A DNA stretch of 64,000 bases from NCBI GenBank assembly GCA_002633005.1, contig NMRA01000364.1:57075-121074 (forward strand), given 5' to 3'. Below the pieces are notes generated by a model that was given only the letters and a program-made list of their open reading frames with translations, did not search any database and was not told where the DNA came from. The translations under genes and the position numbers were made by a program. Source of the DNA: Phoronis australis (Eukaryota > Phoronida > Phoronidae). This document shows positions 12,721-26,300 of this stretch, one piece after another (position 1 is the stretch's first letter; each line of letters begins with the position of its first letter).

Positions 12721-13970
12721 CTCCACAATACCTAGATAGACTACTATGAAATGGGGTCATTATTCAACGTTTTTTGAACTCAAGCTTTTAACTTTTTGCC
12801 ATCGAAAGCACACAATCCATGCACCCCCATATGTCCTTATTCAGGCTTGTCTATATCCAAAATAACGAGTTTTGTTGAAGAAATGTTTAACTTAGATATG
12901 AAGCTGCTTTCCATCACGAACAACAACTTTGATTTAGACCACATACCATTTTGAAACTGTTTACACATTGTTTCTTAATCACTTTGGATGATTTTAGTGC
13001 TTCAAAAGAACTGACAGTTTGCTGGTGCCTAAGATCAGGCTCTGCAAGAAAACTTGCCTCAGAGAGTCATTTTGTGTGCTGAGCACAGTGTTAACACATC
13101 ACTGTCTGTCTGTTCTTTGCAATACCAGAAATCCCTTCCCACCTCAGTGAGAGACCAATTTTACAATGGTAAGTGGTCTAAATCACAAGTTCCAAGACAG
13201 AACGCGGGTTGATAACAGCTTAAAGTATTTATAATTTCAGCATATGCACCTATGCCTTGCTCATACATGCATATCAATCTTAATTTGGAAATTTTGTGTT
13301 TTGAGTCCATTCTTAGAACTTAAGTCGGCACCTGAATGTCCACATTTCATCCCATAACACTCTGTAAGACAACTCAAGCTTCAGATTAATTAAAAATTTT
13401 TAATCCTTGGTTTTACTCCAGTGTTTCACGTAAAGCCACATACTGTCATTTTCTGATACAGGCGCAGCTTCACACATTATGCGGTAATGAGTAATGAAAT
13501 TACTTGGAGGGCATCAAAGAAAAATCTTCGGACTCCTATTTGTAGAAATCATAGAGATACAGAATAATTTTAAATTTCAGAGCATTTCTTGAAACAATAG
13601 GATTTGTCTAACACAATGGGATATTCCCCACAGAATCACATGGCACTTTTCCAACACAAACGGAGTCAAAATCCATTCCCACAAAATATCTCGACCTCTA
13701 ACATAGCTGCTAAACTAAATGGAAATCAAAAGTTGTGCTCACTTCAGCACAAACATTTACTGAGACAATAGGCACTTTTCCACATGCGCCTTTTAGACCA
13801 AAGACAGCGAATATCACATTCCTCAATAATCCTAAATCCAGCAACAGGAAGGTGGTGAAAATAAGGTAATATCCACCATCTGCCACAGTAAGAAAACAAC
13901 AAAACCATAACAAGAGAACAATAGTCATGAAATTTGCTAAATTTGACTGCCCTGCATGGCAAAAGACTTA

Positions 13971-13976
13971 TTTAAT
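13971..13976 (-). terminator. Possible poly(A) signal ATTAAA of the receptor gene
   Basis: TTTAAT on the plus strand reads ATTAAA on the gene strand, about 190 bases after the receptor stop codon. I see no canonical AATAAA close to the stop. This is position and hexamer only, so it is weak. Confidence 0.25.
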
Positions 13977-14161
13977 CACTTAAACTGGTATTACAAATCA
14001 CAAAGTCTCATTCATATTTGGCGGAATGAGAGCGAGGGGGGGAGACTTGAAGCGTAAAATGTGTCAAGCAGGCCATAATACAGTCAACCCAGTGAAAAGC
14101 TCACATGGCTAATAAACGTAAATTCACCAAAATAGAATCAATGGAATGCATAACAGGAATG

Positions 14162-14398
14162 TCACATTTTTGTCTGAACATCAACATGAACAAAATCAAC
14201 ATCACTCGGTTCGCTGTTGTCATAAACTGGACTTTCATGCACCTGTTCTTCATCCAACTTTTGATACTTGAATTGCGATTCATGGTCGTTATTGTCTGTC
14301 GACTGTCCGGTGACAGAACCGGCAATCTGCACTTCATTTGCTACAGAGGGCGATTGATGGATTTCGGTGTAAACGTCATCGCTGGGCAAACCAGAAAT
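14162..14398 (-). CDS. Receptor exon 33: C-terminal cytoplasmic tail and stop
   Basis: Acceptor CATTTCAG, phase 0. It encodes 78 acidic, Ser/Gln-rich residues with tyrosines in DDVYTEI, FKYQKL and PVYDNSE, ending TGA at 14164-14162. YDNS fits the YxNx form bound by Grb2-type SH2 domains; the others resemble Y-x-x-hydrophobic motifs. No catalytic domain is present. Confidence 0.93.
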   Translation of the reverse strand: MSGLPSDDVYTEIHQSPSVANEVQIAGSVTGQSTDNNDHESQFKYQKLDEEQVHESPVYDNSEPSDVDFVHVDVQTKM

Positions 14399-17300
14399 CT
14401 GAAATGTATCGTCATCAACTCTCATAACATGTATCACAGATAAGAGTCTCAGGGACCTAATTGTGATCGCACGAGAAAGAAATGTTGCAATTATATTCTA
14501 AATCCCAAAACGATGCAACTACATCCAATCGTACTTTGTATTCAGGTTAATTACTAAATAGCGTCATACACCACTTCGATGAAATTGATACCAAAAGAAA
14601 ATCTAAGACATGGTGTCTCAGCTATGGCTGGATAAACAACCTTTGAATAGACTAACTCCTGGGGTGTGTTTCAAGAAAAGTGACTTAGGACTTGAGAGAG
14701 AAAATTTGTTCTTACGCTCCCCCTTCACATTTGGTAAATAAAGTTTGAGCCAAGTGATTATGAGTGCATAACAGTCTAGAAATGATTTATAGAAATTACC
14801 TCTGTTTCAGTAACTAGCAGTGATATATTTTCTGAAGTTTTGCAATTCTGTTACACTTTTCATGAAACAAGAGCCTGGTATGCCATTTATTGTTTGGGTC
14901 AGGGCGCCATCTATTGTTTGGGTCAGGGCGCCATCTATTGTTTGGGTCAGGGCGCCATCTATTGTTTGGGTCAGGGCGCCATCTATTGTTTGGGTCAGGG
15001 CGCCATCTAACAGCTGTGATCTGGGTTTCAGTTCATATTCATGTCGTAAGTCGGTCAGCTTGCTTAGCTAATTACCACAACATTTGACACTTACCTGTAC
15101 ACGAGGGTCGTGTTGCCCCCCATTGGTGGAATAGTATGTTTGGTTCTCAAATGACACAGACTCCTTGACAACAGGAGTACGTCTTCTTATTCTATAATAT
15201 CAACATAGTGAACAAACATTGTCANTTTGTTCTTACGCTCCCCTTTCACATTTGGTAAATAAAGTTTGAGCGAAGTGATTATGAGTGCATAACAGTCTAG
15301 AAATGATTTATAGAAATTACCTCTGTTTCAGTAACTAGCAGTGATATATTTTCTGAAGTTTTGCAATTTTGTTACACTTTTCATGAAACAAGAGCCTGGT
15401 ATGCCATTTATTGTTTGGGTCAGGGCGCTATCTATTGTTTGGGTCAGGGCGCCATCTATTGTTTGGGTCAGGGCGCCATCTATTGTTTGGGTCAGGGCGC
15501 CATCTATTGTTTGGGTCAGGGCGCCATCTAACAGCTGTGATCTGGGTTTCAGTTCATATTCATGTTGTAAGTCGGTCAGTTTGCTTAGCTAATTACCACA
15601 ACATCTGACACTTACCTGTACACGAGGGTCGTGTTGCCCCCCATTGGTGGAATAGTATGTTTGGTTCTCAAATGACACAGACTCCTTGACAACAGGAGTA
15701 CGTCTTCTTATTCTATAATATCAACATAGTGAACAAACATTGTCACAACCTAGTAACACTAACACACTTGCGTAAACTATGAACTAAAAGTTAAGTATTA
15801 TTCTGATCTTTACACTTACGATGAGGACGTTTGCCAAAACAACACTCTACCGTTCTTCCAAACTGGGAGTTATAAAAGTGAAGAATTACAGTGTAGTTGA
15901 CAAAAAATGCTGGCTTAAATTTAGGTCAACCCAGTTCAGATCAGCAACCAAATATCAGCCTTTCACTTAAAAGCATTACCAATGGATTTATCCCAAAGCA
16001 ATGTGCAATTCACAACCCATTAACAAACCCAAGGTCAAATGTATGAGAAGAGAAGGCTGTGCTCAGACTTCACAACAAGGTGGATAAAAACATACCAAAA
16101 AAAAGTGTTCTTCTGTATAATGTTGCTAAATGTTGATCTTACATTCCAGTTGTTATGATGTGATTATTTTTTAAGTCACAACACAGCAGAATCTGAGTCA
16201 CTGTGTTCCACAAGAAACTTGTGAGACAGAATGCGAGATCAGGCACTTTGGTAGTAATGCACGGTGATATCTCACGAAGACTTGCGTAATCTTGTGCTTT
16301 CCTGACTTTCTTGTGTTTGGAGAGCGGAGCCTTGTATTCACTTTAATGAATCAGTTCCGTGAAGAAACGATGTTTGAAATTACAAAAGACTCAAAACATG
16401 AGAAACCGATAAGAAACTTAGAGCTGTTATCAACAAGAAAATTTAAATTGAATAACAAAAACCAACATAAGTCAAACAGAAACAAACCTGGTAACGTAGC
16501 AAGCCACCATGACAACAATCACTATGACAACCAAGGTAGATACACCAACTCCTACCCCAATGGCAACAGGTACTGAAAAGACAAGTCACACGAACGGTAT
16601 TCATAAAAACTACGAGAAGCAATATTGGGCTACCGAGTGTATTCTATAAACTATACGGAATAGAACATGTCCCTCTCATGCATTCAAGTAAAAATAATTG
16701 TTTTTCAAAAGCTGTTCCCAACGAACAATTCCACTCTACAGTCACGGGTCTTAAAAGTATTAAATATAAAAATGAAATAAATAACTTAAGATATTTTTAC
16801 AAGGATTAACATTCATCTATATTTTCCTACCTTCTCAAGCTGAAGAGCACATAGCAAGAATTATGATGTACACGTTTCTTACAGTTTTTATTCCATTTTT
16901 TGAGAAATTCAACAAAACAAAAATTCAGATTTCCACTATTTTGTGTTTAAAACTAGTGAACTTAATGCAATTTATATCGCAGAAAGAAATCAGCTTAAAA
17001 ATGCCTGAGAACAGTGTTTGCCACTGAAAAACAGTTCAGAATCTGGTCAATAATGAACCATCAGTCTAACAATAAAATAATTAGCCACAGTCGAGTTGCA
17101 TTGAGCATTCGTTGTTGCTTGATAGCCACTCATTCAACAATTATTCACTTTCAGAACCTTTCTATGTCAAGGTCAAGTTTATTATGTTACGTGGAGTACA
17201 ACGAAAACTGGTGGTTATTTTAACTGTGATACACATTACCATAATGTGGGTCATAAGTCAAAACATTATATTCATAAGCACGCAACATGCTCAGTTGTAT

Positions 17301-20300
17301 TCATAAGCACACAACATGGCCAATTGTATTCATAAGCACACAACATGCTCAGTTGTATTCATAAGCACACAACATGGTCAGTTGTATTCATAAGCACAAA
17401 ACATGGTCAGTTGTATTCATAAGCACAAAACATGGTCAGTTGTATTCATAAGTCAAAACATGGTCAGTTGTATTCATAAGCACAAAACATGGTCAGTTGT
17501 ATTCATAAGCACAAAACATGGTCAGTTGTATTCATAAGCACCAAACATGGCCAGTTGTATTCATAAGCACCAAACATAGCCAGTAGTATGCGTAAGCACC
17601 AAACATGGCCAATTGCTTTCATAAGCACTCCAGCTGTAACTAACTTAAACGACAAAATTACACTATAACTACTACACAGACTGTCGCTTCTCAAATTTCA
17701 AAAACTAAAACTAATCAAAGTTTCACCATGTGTTATTGGATGACAACATGCTAAAATGAATTAAACTTTTCATTGTTGGCTTATGAACTGAAGAAGTTAT
17801 ATGTCACTCTTTGACAGTTGGCAAGTAAAAAAATGACATAAGTTTTGGAAAGAACAAGACACTTTGTGTATTCAGACAGCAGTCACTGTAGTCAGCTCAT
17901 CACTTCAAGAATACAACTGAATGCAACTGAACACAACACTTTAGATCAAGCTTACATGCCACACCCTTCTGTGGGGATGGTGTCTTCCCTGGTAGAGGCT
18001 TGTTGAATGTGGCCAACTTGATTGAGTACGTGCTAGGCCCACTCCCATACACGTTGACAGCCTGAACGTAGATCTCATACGTGGTGTTAGATAGGAGATT
18101 GGTCAGCAGGGCATATGGCTTGATCGTTGAAATCTGCAAAGCACAACCACAGTTAGAGTGATGTCATTGGTAACATATTATGGGTTACTTTCCAAGTGAC
18201 ATACTGTAATCATGCAAACACTCTATTCATGTACAGCAATATCTACCATTTTTGGCCAACGCTTATAGGTGAAAATTGACCTAAACGTTTCAAAAGCTTC
18301 TAACATTGTTTTTCAAAAGATTGTTTGGTGAATTTTTAATGTGTATCATGAATAAAGTGTTTCATTCACTTTTATCATAATAATATATTAACTTTGCATA
18401 CGATGTAGCAAATGACTGTGCCGACTACTTGCGTACATTCCAGGAATAGGTTGGCCCAATACCAAGCATTGGGCAAACTTCATTACTTTAACTGCTCAAC
18501 CAAAAGCATTGTTCAATATTATGATGTTCAATAGCATGATCAACAAGTCTTCTTCGACTGATCCAGTGGTCACATCATACCAGTCAACATGGCACATGCC
18601 ACATGTGGTCAGAGAAAAAGTAATAAAAACTTACCTGCACAAATTTGCCTTTCATGAGGAGACGGTTGTGGTTTATGTGTCTATAGAACACTTGATACCT
18701 GACGTCAAAGTGGCCTGGGATGGCGGGCGGTAACCAGGTCACGTTGATGTTAGTGTAGTTGAAAATACGAGCTGCCAACTGCCGGGGGACAGATGGAAGG
18801 ACACCTAGTGAGAGGAAATAAAAACAGAAGCTTGAATGAGAGTAAAACAATCGGATTTTTGTTTACCAGATTTTAAACCAATTCGACTGCTGGTCATAAA
18901 TGATCGGCGCATTTCATTTCACATGACCAGGGTTTAAGCAACTGATTTCAACTGCATAGATTAAAAAACAACATGATTATAAACGCTAGGATACTATTAC
19001 TTATAACTGTGCTCACTTTTCCAAACACTAATTGAATAAACCTCTTGAAAAAGTGCATGTGATCACATCAATTGCTGAACCACCACAGATAACTACCGCA
19101 CTGACCATGTGAGCATTTTATGAAACAACAAACAACGGTCACATGGGATTGAGTAGAGTACTCATGCTGCCACCTGTTGGTTTACAACTACTTCCTTGAC
19201 ATTCTTTTGAATTAATGCAAAGAATCTCCTGTATGTTGTATAGGGAAAGCTGCTTGCCACGAATACTACACAGTCACACATGAAGACAAATACTATACAG
19301 TCACACATGAAGACAAATACTATACAGTTACACGTGAAGACAAATACTATATAGTCACACAATGAAGACAAATACTATATAGTCACACAATGAAGACAGA
19401 TACTATACAGTCACACATGAAGACAGATACTATATAGTCACACAATGAAGACAAATACTATATAGTAACACAATGAAGACAAATACTGTGTAGTCACACA
19501 TGAAGACAAATACTATACAGTCACACAATGAAGACAAATATTATACAGTCACACATGAGGACAGATACTATACAGTCACACATGAGGACAGATACTATAC
19601 AGTCACACATGAAGACAGATACTATATAGTCACACATGAAGACAGGAAAATTATCCTTCAACCATTCCAAAGCTTGTCACATGTCTTTCTGGGAAGCTAC
19701 GTCACATCTTGAATTTTATTTCATTTTGTCTAGTTTTTGCAACAATAATTACGATTAGAGTAAAAATAAAAACAAAAAATATTTGTTTAATATAATATAG
19801 CAACTATTGATGTTGTTGATTTAATTATGTCTGCCATCACCTCGGTAAGTCGCATAGACTGGCTCACTGTCTGCGCTGGAGCCAAAGTTATTGGACGCCT
19901 TCACCCATATCTTGTACACGTGATTCGCTAACAGATGGTGCGATGATATCACGTATCGAAATTGGTCGTTCTTCTAGAAAAGAGAAAAAACAGCATAGCT
20001 GAAGATAGACATGATTTTATTGGTATTATGTAATAATAGATGAAACAAGTATGTTTCGAAATATCGTGTGTCTTAATTATGTCGCTAGGTCAGTTACTGT
20101 ATCTATGTTCAGTTGAGAGTAGAGTTTTGTTCCGAAAGTATGAACGCAACGGAATAAAGACTGTGAACAATGAAAAGTGTCGTGCATTTAACAAATTCTG
20201 TATAACAGAAAACTTGCTCCCGAAGTACAGTCAATAATAGATGCGCGTATTTTATGTTCTGGAAAACCATTTCACAAGCTTCAAAATCTCCCCATCTTCC

Positions 20301-23300
20301 ATCAGGGAAGCTTTTGATATAGATCACTTGCTCCTTTAGACAAGACAGTATTCATTTGTTCCATACTCAAGAGAGGAAATGTCTCTGAGCAAGGAAAGTA
20401 TTGGCATGTTGCCAATGTTTGAGATGTGGCACATTACATAACATGCTCCATCATCACCTGCCCACAGATCATGGCTGTAAGCAATAATGAACTGACAGTT
20501 TTTCCCAAGCAACGAGATCACCTGTAATCCAAGCAAACAATTAGTTGACACCAGTTTTATAAACATAAATTGTCCAAATCAAATGTTTCTCTGACGAAAG
20601 GCACGAATTCATAAAAGCTTTAAATTAACCCTGATGTTGTATTAATATTTTGCAAAATGTACGTCGGGATAATTACATACCAGTTAAAAATATAGTACAA
20701 ATTCCAGGTTTTAAAAATTTCCAGCTTCTTATCCAAGCACTACAAAAGCAGCCACCCTCTGTCTTTGGTCAAAGATGACTCAAAACTCCCAAGGACTACA
20801 GTACAAGACAAAAGTAATCAGACAAAATACTGCTTTCTCATCATAACGATTAGTTCTGATAACAGCCAAAACGACTATTATGGTGGCAAAATTCTAATTA
20901 CAGAACAGCTTAGCCATCTTATGAACTTTCCTTTTAATTCACCTTCATCAGGGGAGACTACTTCTGCCCAGCCATCGTGACAGGAAATTTCAGGTCATTT
21001 TGTCTGAATACTTTTGGCTCGTGCTGTATCTTAGTCAAACTCCCAGTAGCTAGTGGCTACCCCCACCCTACTTCAACACCATACCTGAGATCAACCACTG
21101 GGTAACCCTATCTAGCACCACACCACAATCGCCACTCACCAGTACTGCCTCATGCGTCTCCATTGACAACGTCTGCTGATACAGTACATGGTAGTTTTGT
21201 ACCATACCATGGTTCTTAGATGGGTAACCCCACTCCACCAATAGGCCTGAGTCACGAGTTGGCGAGTAGAACATAGTAGCATTCACATGTAGAGGGGGTG
21301 ACGGTATTTTCTCTGAGACCAAAAATAAAAATATGACTTAATACTAATTAAGACTACTCTTAATACTAATTAAGACTATTAGGGCAATCAATGCAATTTA
21401 AAGTAACATTAAAGTCAAACGCATAGTTGGTTCTGGTCTGTAGTCTGACACATTTTGAGTTCTGAGTTCACCAACTACACAAAGAAAACGCCGGCTGGCA
21501 TCAATTTCACAATGCTGCAGTCTGGTGTTTTTTTTATAAGCTGCGCAAAGACACCTAAGCAAGAATAAACAAGGTTTGAAAATGCATGGTTTGCCAAGCG
21601 ATCAGTAAAAAACAAATCCTGCATCATCATCTCAAGTGTATTTTCCTTTTTGAACAAGAGCAACGCTAGAGCGTTGACATTCGCCCACGGTGCTTCGCAT
21701 GGGATATGGTTCTAAGGGCCACCAGGTAATGCTGCAGTAGTCGCAACAGCCCGAAAATGAAATGGTGCCCGTGCACTGTCATCATGTAATGCTAAATTTT
21801 ATTAAAATCTGTCAGTCAGTTCTCTAGATATAATCCAGAAATGCTCGTCCCCAAAACAATACTTGAAAACCCTGGTTGAGAACAAAATGGTGCCGGCACA
21901 TGGTCATCATATATAAATATGCAACGTTTTATTGAAATCCCATCAATCGCTTCTCTAGATATCATTCAGAAACACTCTTCCCCCAAACAACACTTGAAAA
22001 GTGTCTTGTTACGATGCTGCAGTGGACAAATCCACCCTGAAAATGAAGGGTCCGGCCCACTGACATCACATATGTCTGTGTCCAGTTTTGTTGACATCAA
22101 TCAACAGTTTTATTTGAATATCACCCAGAATTGCTCTTCCCCCAAACAGCACATGAAAACCCCTTGCGAACAAAACGGTCACAAGGAGGTGCTGCAGTAT
22201 TCGAATCTACACAAAAAATTAACATGATGGCGCATACATCTGTGTCAAGTTTCATGAAAATCAATCGGTTCAAAGGACACCATCGGGAAAATGTGCTTCC
22301 CAAAATAGCCAGTAGGAGGTGCTGAAATTGTTTGAATCCATCCGAAAATCAAATGTGCACTGACATCGTATTACTTTGTGACAAGTTTTAAAAAAATCTG
22401 CCAATGAGATCTTTAGATATCATACAGAAATGCTTTTGCCCCAAACACCAATGGAAAGTAGAAAACAAAATGGCCACAAGGAGGTGCTATAGTGGTCGAA
22501 TCTGCCCGCAGGCTTAATGGTGCAAACTGTAAGTCTGCATATTCATTTTTTCACAACCAATTCAAACCGATCGACAAACATTACATCACATCAAGACGAA
22601 TAATCATACTCGAAACATATACTGCTCACCGTGACCCATCTGCAGACATTTGATCATGACGGAAGTGAAGCTGGCACACAACATGGCTGACTCGAGTGGT
22701 GGTTGTCCGAGGCCGCGACAAGTGTTCAGACACGGAGACGGCACACCAGCATCTCTACAGCACACTGAGTGGTCCCTGCCATCTGAAGGGAGCAGAAGAA
22801 AGCTGGAGATCATTGAAAATGTATTCACTGATACTCCGTCTGCTTCTTCAGTTAAAAGTTTCATAAAAAGGGTTCAACTGTAAACCAGCCCAGTTACTTT
22901 ATTCCAAAATGACACTCAACACATAATTAGCAAAAGTTGTAAAACAATTTTTGAATTTCTGGTGGTGCACCAACAAAATGGCCGCCACTGTTCAATAGCA
23001 TTGAACTTAATTTTGACAAAATGCCATTAGAATGTACAAATACATGCAGGTTGACCTTATTTTATTGGTGCCATCTTCTTTAATTTAAACTGGTGAAAAT
23101 GAAAGAAAGTGTCTCTCGAAAATATCTCGTCCCTATAGTTGCATTAAGTCTCCTAATATCTAAAATCTCTCGGCCTAAGGTACGTCACAATCTCAAAGAA
23201 GTCTTCGAAAGTAACTTTTAAGTTTCTCCAGAGAAGGTTGTGGACCAAGCCATAAAGAAAACCAGGCAACTGACAACATTGGTGTAACAGCAACATTTCA

Positions 23301-26300
23301 TACAAATATGCAGAACCTGCATACAATGTCAGTTTAGTTTAAAGCACCTAAAGCATTAAGTCAAGGAAATTAACTTTTGACTTCGACAACTTACTGCTAC
23401 AAAATTCAATGCTACTTGTTGCTTATTGACATGAGATGAGGTTTTTTAGGTTGGAAATCAAGAAATGACAGAATGTTATGACTTGCAAGCATGCCCGTGA
23501 CAAGTGAACCTGAAAGGGTCTGTTCTCAAGCAATGACAAACTATCAGTTCCCGTTAAGTCCAGAAATCACCTCTCATTTAACCAAGAAGCAACACGACAC
23601 CAATTCATAACAGTGAGTGGTCAAAATCAAAAGTTAGCATTTGCGCTGTGGAAGGCAGATTTATAACAGCTTTAACTATCTTTTTAAAGAAAAAATAAAT
23701 TATGTATTCATAATAAATATTCTGCAGTTGTAGTACTAACCAGCCTGGCACTGAATGATTTCAGTGGACACATTAGCGCAAGAGGCCAGCCCATCAGGTG
23801 GCAGCTGAGACAGGTCAATCTCGAATGCACAAGCTACTAGGCATTTGGAGGGAATATTCTTCTTTATGCAACAATCTGGAAGAAATGACACACCGCTTGC
23901 AACACAATGCATTACTATAATTTAAAATTCAAAAAACCGTGTGGATGCACATTCTCCATTTCATGTTTATTTTATGCATTACGTGGAAAGGAAAAACGGG
24001 TTTAACTGGACACTCAGCCTCGTCTTACCTCTCACATTCGGCACTGGTGGCAGAGGACTGGGAGTAACTGGTGGAGTTGGTAGTCCATTGGACAGTTCTG
24101 AAACAAGTAGGTGTACGCTGGGTTAAAGAAACTGAGTAGTACATATACAGTGTATGTTCAAAATGAAAATTATCAACCCCCCCCCTTTTGACAAAAGGAG
24201 AGTTTACAAGAAGCCTTATTGATTGTATTAACTCTTTCAATGCCAATGCCGCCTCGTGGCGAATTCGCACGCGACTCGCCTGAATGCCAATGTCACCTTT
24301 TGGAGACTTAGGTATCTCCCTCCGTTGTTTTGCTGTATATACGGCCACTTTTTGTTAGTCATTTGTTTGGCATAAACAATTGTTGAAGTCCTTTTTTCTT
24401 GAAATTTCAAGCGATTTTTGACAATGATATGTCTCAACTACTGGCATCAAATCTATGGGTGCCTAGCAAAAACTTTATACGAAAACTTTTCTGAAACTTC
24501 ACGGACATGTACGAAATCCGCCTATAGTTCACTATCCATTTTGTATTCATGTTTATCTTCCAACAATGTTATGAACACTTTTTATGCATTAAAAAAGTAG
24601 CAATGTCAGTAACAAAACAACAAATCTACTACTGATGCAAACCCCTAACAATTATCAAATCAAAATATCCCACCTTGCACCAGAATGTCAGCCTTAGCCA
24701 GGCCTAGGCTGTTATTCCCGTAACACGTGTACATGGTAAAGTCAACATAGGTCACGTTCCTGATGAGCAGGTAAGCCACTGTTCCCACAGAAACACCATC
24801 ATAGACAAATCTGACCGAGTATTTCCCACTGCGAACGATGATGGTATTTTGTCTAGTCCACCACGTGCGGGTGACGTTACCCTCAAAGAAGCACTCTAGC
24901 CGGACTGTTCGGCCCCTGTTGGGTTCAATGTCGACCACTGACTGCGAGACACGAACAATGGGCTTATCTGAAAAACAGTGTTATGCTGAACACTTTTTGA
25001 ACTCATGAAAAATTCCTCAGAGACTACCTGGACCCAGGATGACAATCCTAAATCGAGAATCAACTCAAAACTGATATTGTGCACAATATATATAGATTAT
25101 TACATGGCGAAGTCGTTATCCCCCGTTATCTAGAGCCTGAGTGGATTTTGGAGAATTATCGCCCGAGGGGCGTTAGCCCCGAGGGTGATAATTCTCCAAA
25201 ATCCACGAGGGCTCTAGAAAAAGGGGATAACGGCTGAGAACACGTAATAATCTATTTATACCACATACTAAAAGAGAAACATTGCAATGAATCGATTTAC
25301 CTTTTCTGACTCTCCACCGCTTTGTAACTACTTTCTATGTCAGAGGCCCGGGGTCGGAGAAAAGCCGAGCTATTTTTGTCAAATAATGCTTTTACTCAAA
25401 GCCAATTGAAAACTTAAATATAATAGAAATAAATTAAATTTATAAATTAAGGTTTACCAACTATTATAGCTTAAAACACGTTTTTTTCACGCTAAGCTTC
25501 GACCGGGAAATTATCGTCTGCTAAAGTAGGTTACCACTGGTAACTGAATATAATTCTCAAGTCAAAGATCCTGACGACACGATACCCGCATTCAAACTGG
25601 AGATCGGTGATTTACAAGTAAGAGGACATGAGAGAAAAATTTCACTGAATTAAGATATCATTTTTATGGAAATTATGTGTCTTATTTTTCGTACCGTATA
25701 AGTACAGTACAATGCGGTTTGTTGAACGTGCGATTATTGCGCGTGCTCATTTAAGTATTCTATTGTCACTCTTGATGACGTTAGTCGCTGCATGGTGTAG
25801 TGGTAAAGTCGGCGACCAGCAACTCCAGGGTCCTGGGTTCGACTCCGTCCTCGGTTTCCCACCAAATCGTTATCTCACTAGTGAGATAACTTTATGGGTT
25901 ATTACACGGTTGTATCTGCCATTCGAGGCTAATATTGTGGTATAACAAAGTATAACAAGCGATTAGCAGATATTTAAATTGAGTCTCAAAGTAAACCTTG
26001 GTTGACACGGAGCCGGCTATCCCTCCCTTCATTTGTTTTACCAGGGAAACATTGCGTGAAGTGAGCTTCTTGCAAGAAAAGCAAGATCACGCAAATAACG
26101 TGAGCAAAAGGAGAATGTGTTGCAAGCTGGGAGCCATACAGTAAAAAGAGGGCACCACTGAGGTGATTGGTGGGTGAGGCTGGACTGTTGAATTGTGGGT
26201 AAAACATTTGAGGTTCCTGTTCCATGAGTTTAGTCTCGTTTGAAAAAAAATCACCTTATTGGAAGTATTTCATAAGTGTCTCGCGTTACACAATGCACCC

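Larger units (their letters stand above)
8265..14161. other. Intergenic region between two convergent genes
   Basis: I find no coding exon here on either strand. It should hold the 3' UTR of the transporter (from the left) and of the Ig/DB/FN3 receptor (from the right). It contains several small repeats listed separately, a G-rich run next to a single N, and otherwise unremarkable AT-rich DNA. Confidence 0.7.
14705..15224. repeat. 520-base direct duplication, copy 1
   Basis: Nearly identical (about eight differences seen) and equal in length to 15226-15745. Contains five 24-base minisatellite units and a copy of receptor exon 32. Probably two unmerged contig ends or alleles. Confidence 0.9.

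Noticed and set aside
14820-15071. Open frames with repeated VWVRAPSI-type peptide on the plus strand (also 15341-15592)
   Set aside because: They are translations of a 24-base intronic minisatellite whose length is a multiple of three; they lie antisense to the receptor and show no independent coding signal.
15820-15863. Possible extra cytoplasmic exon on the minus strand before a good donor (CATC GTAAGT)
   Set aside because: No acceptor gives a phase that fits exon 31 (phase 2 out) and exon 32 (phase 2 in); the first AG leads to a stop. Direct joining of exons 31 and 32 gives an ideal stop-transfer sequence.
17243-17630. CRISPR-like array (29-base repeats)
   Set aside because: The repeats are contiguous with no spacers, and the window is animal DNA.
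24025-24348. 107-codon minus-strand open frame with many basic residues
   Set aside because: Only 24029-24097 is supported as receptor exon 24; the rest is intron sequence read through the acceptor in another frame.
25788-25862. Functional tRNA gene
   Set aside because: Internal promoter boxes are good, but the T stem mismatches and no complete cloverleaf or anticodon arm is convincing.
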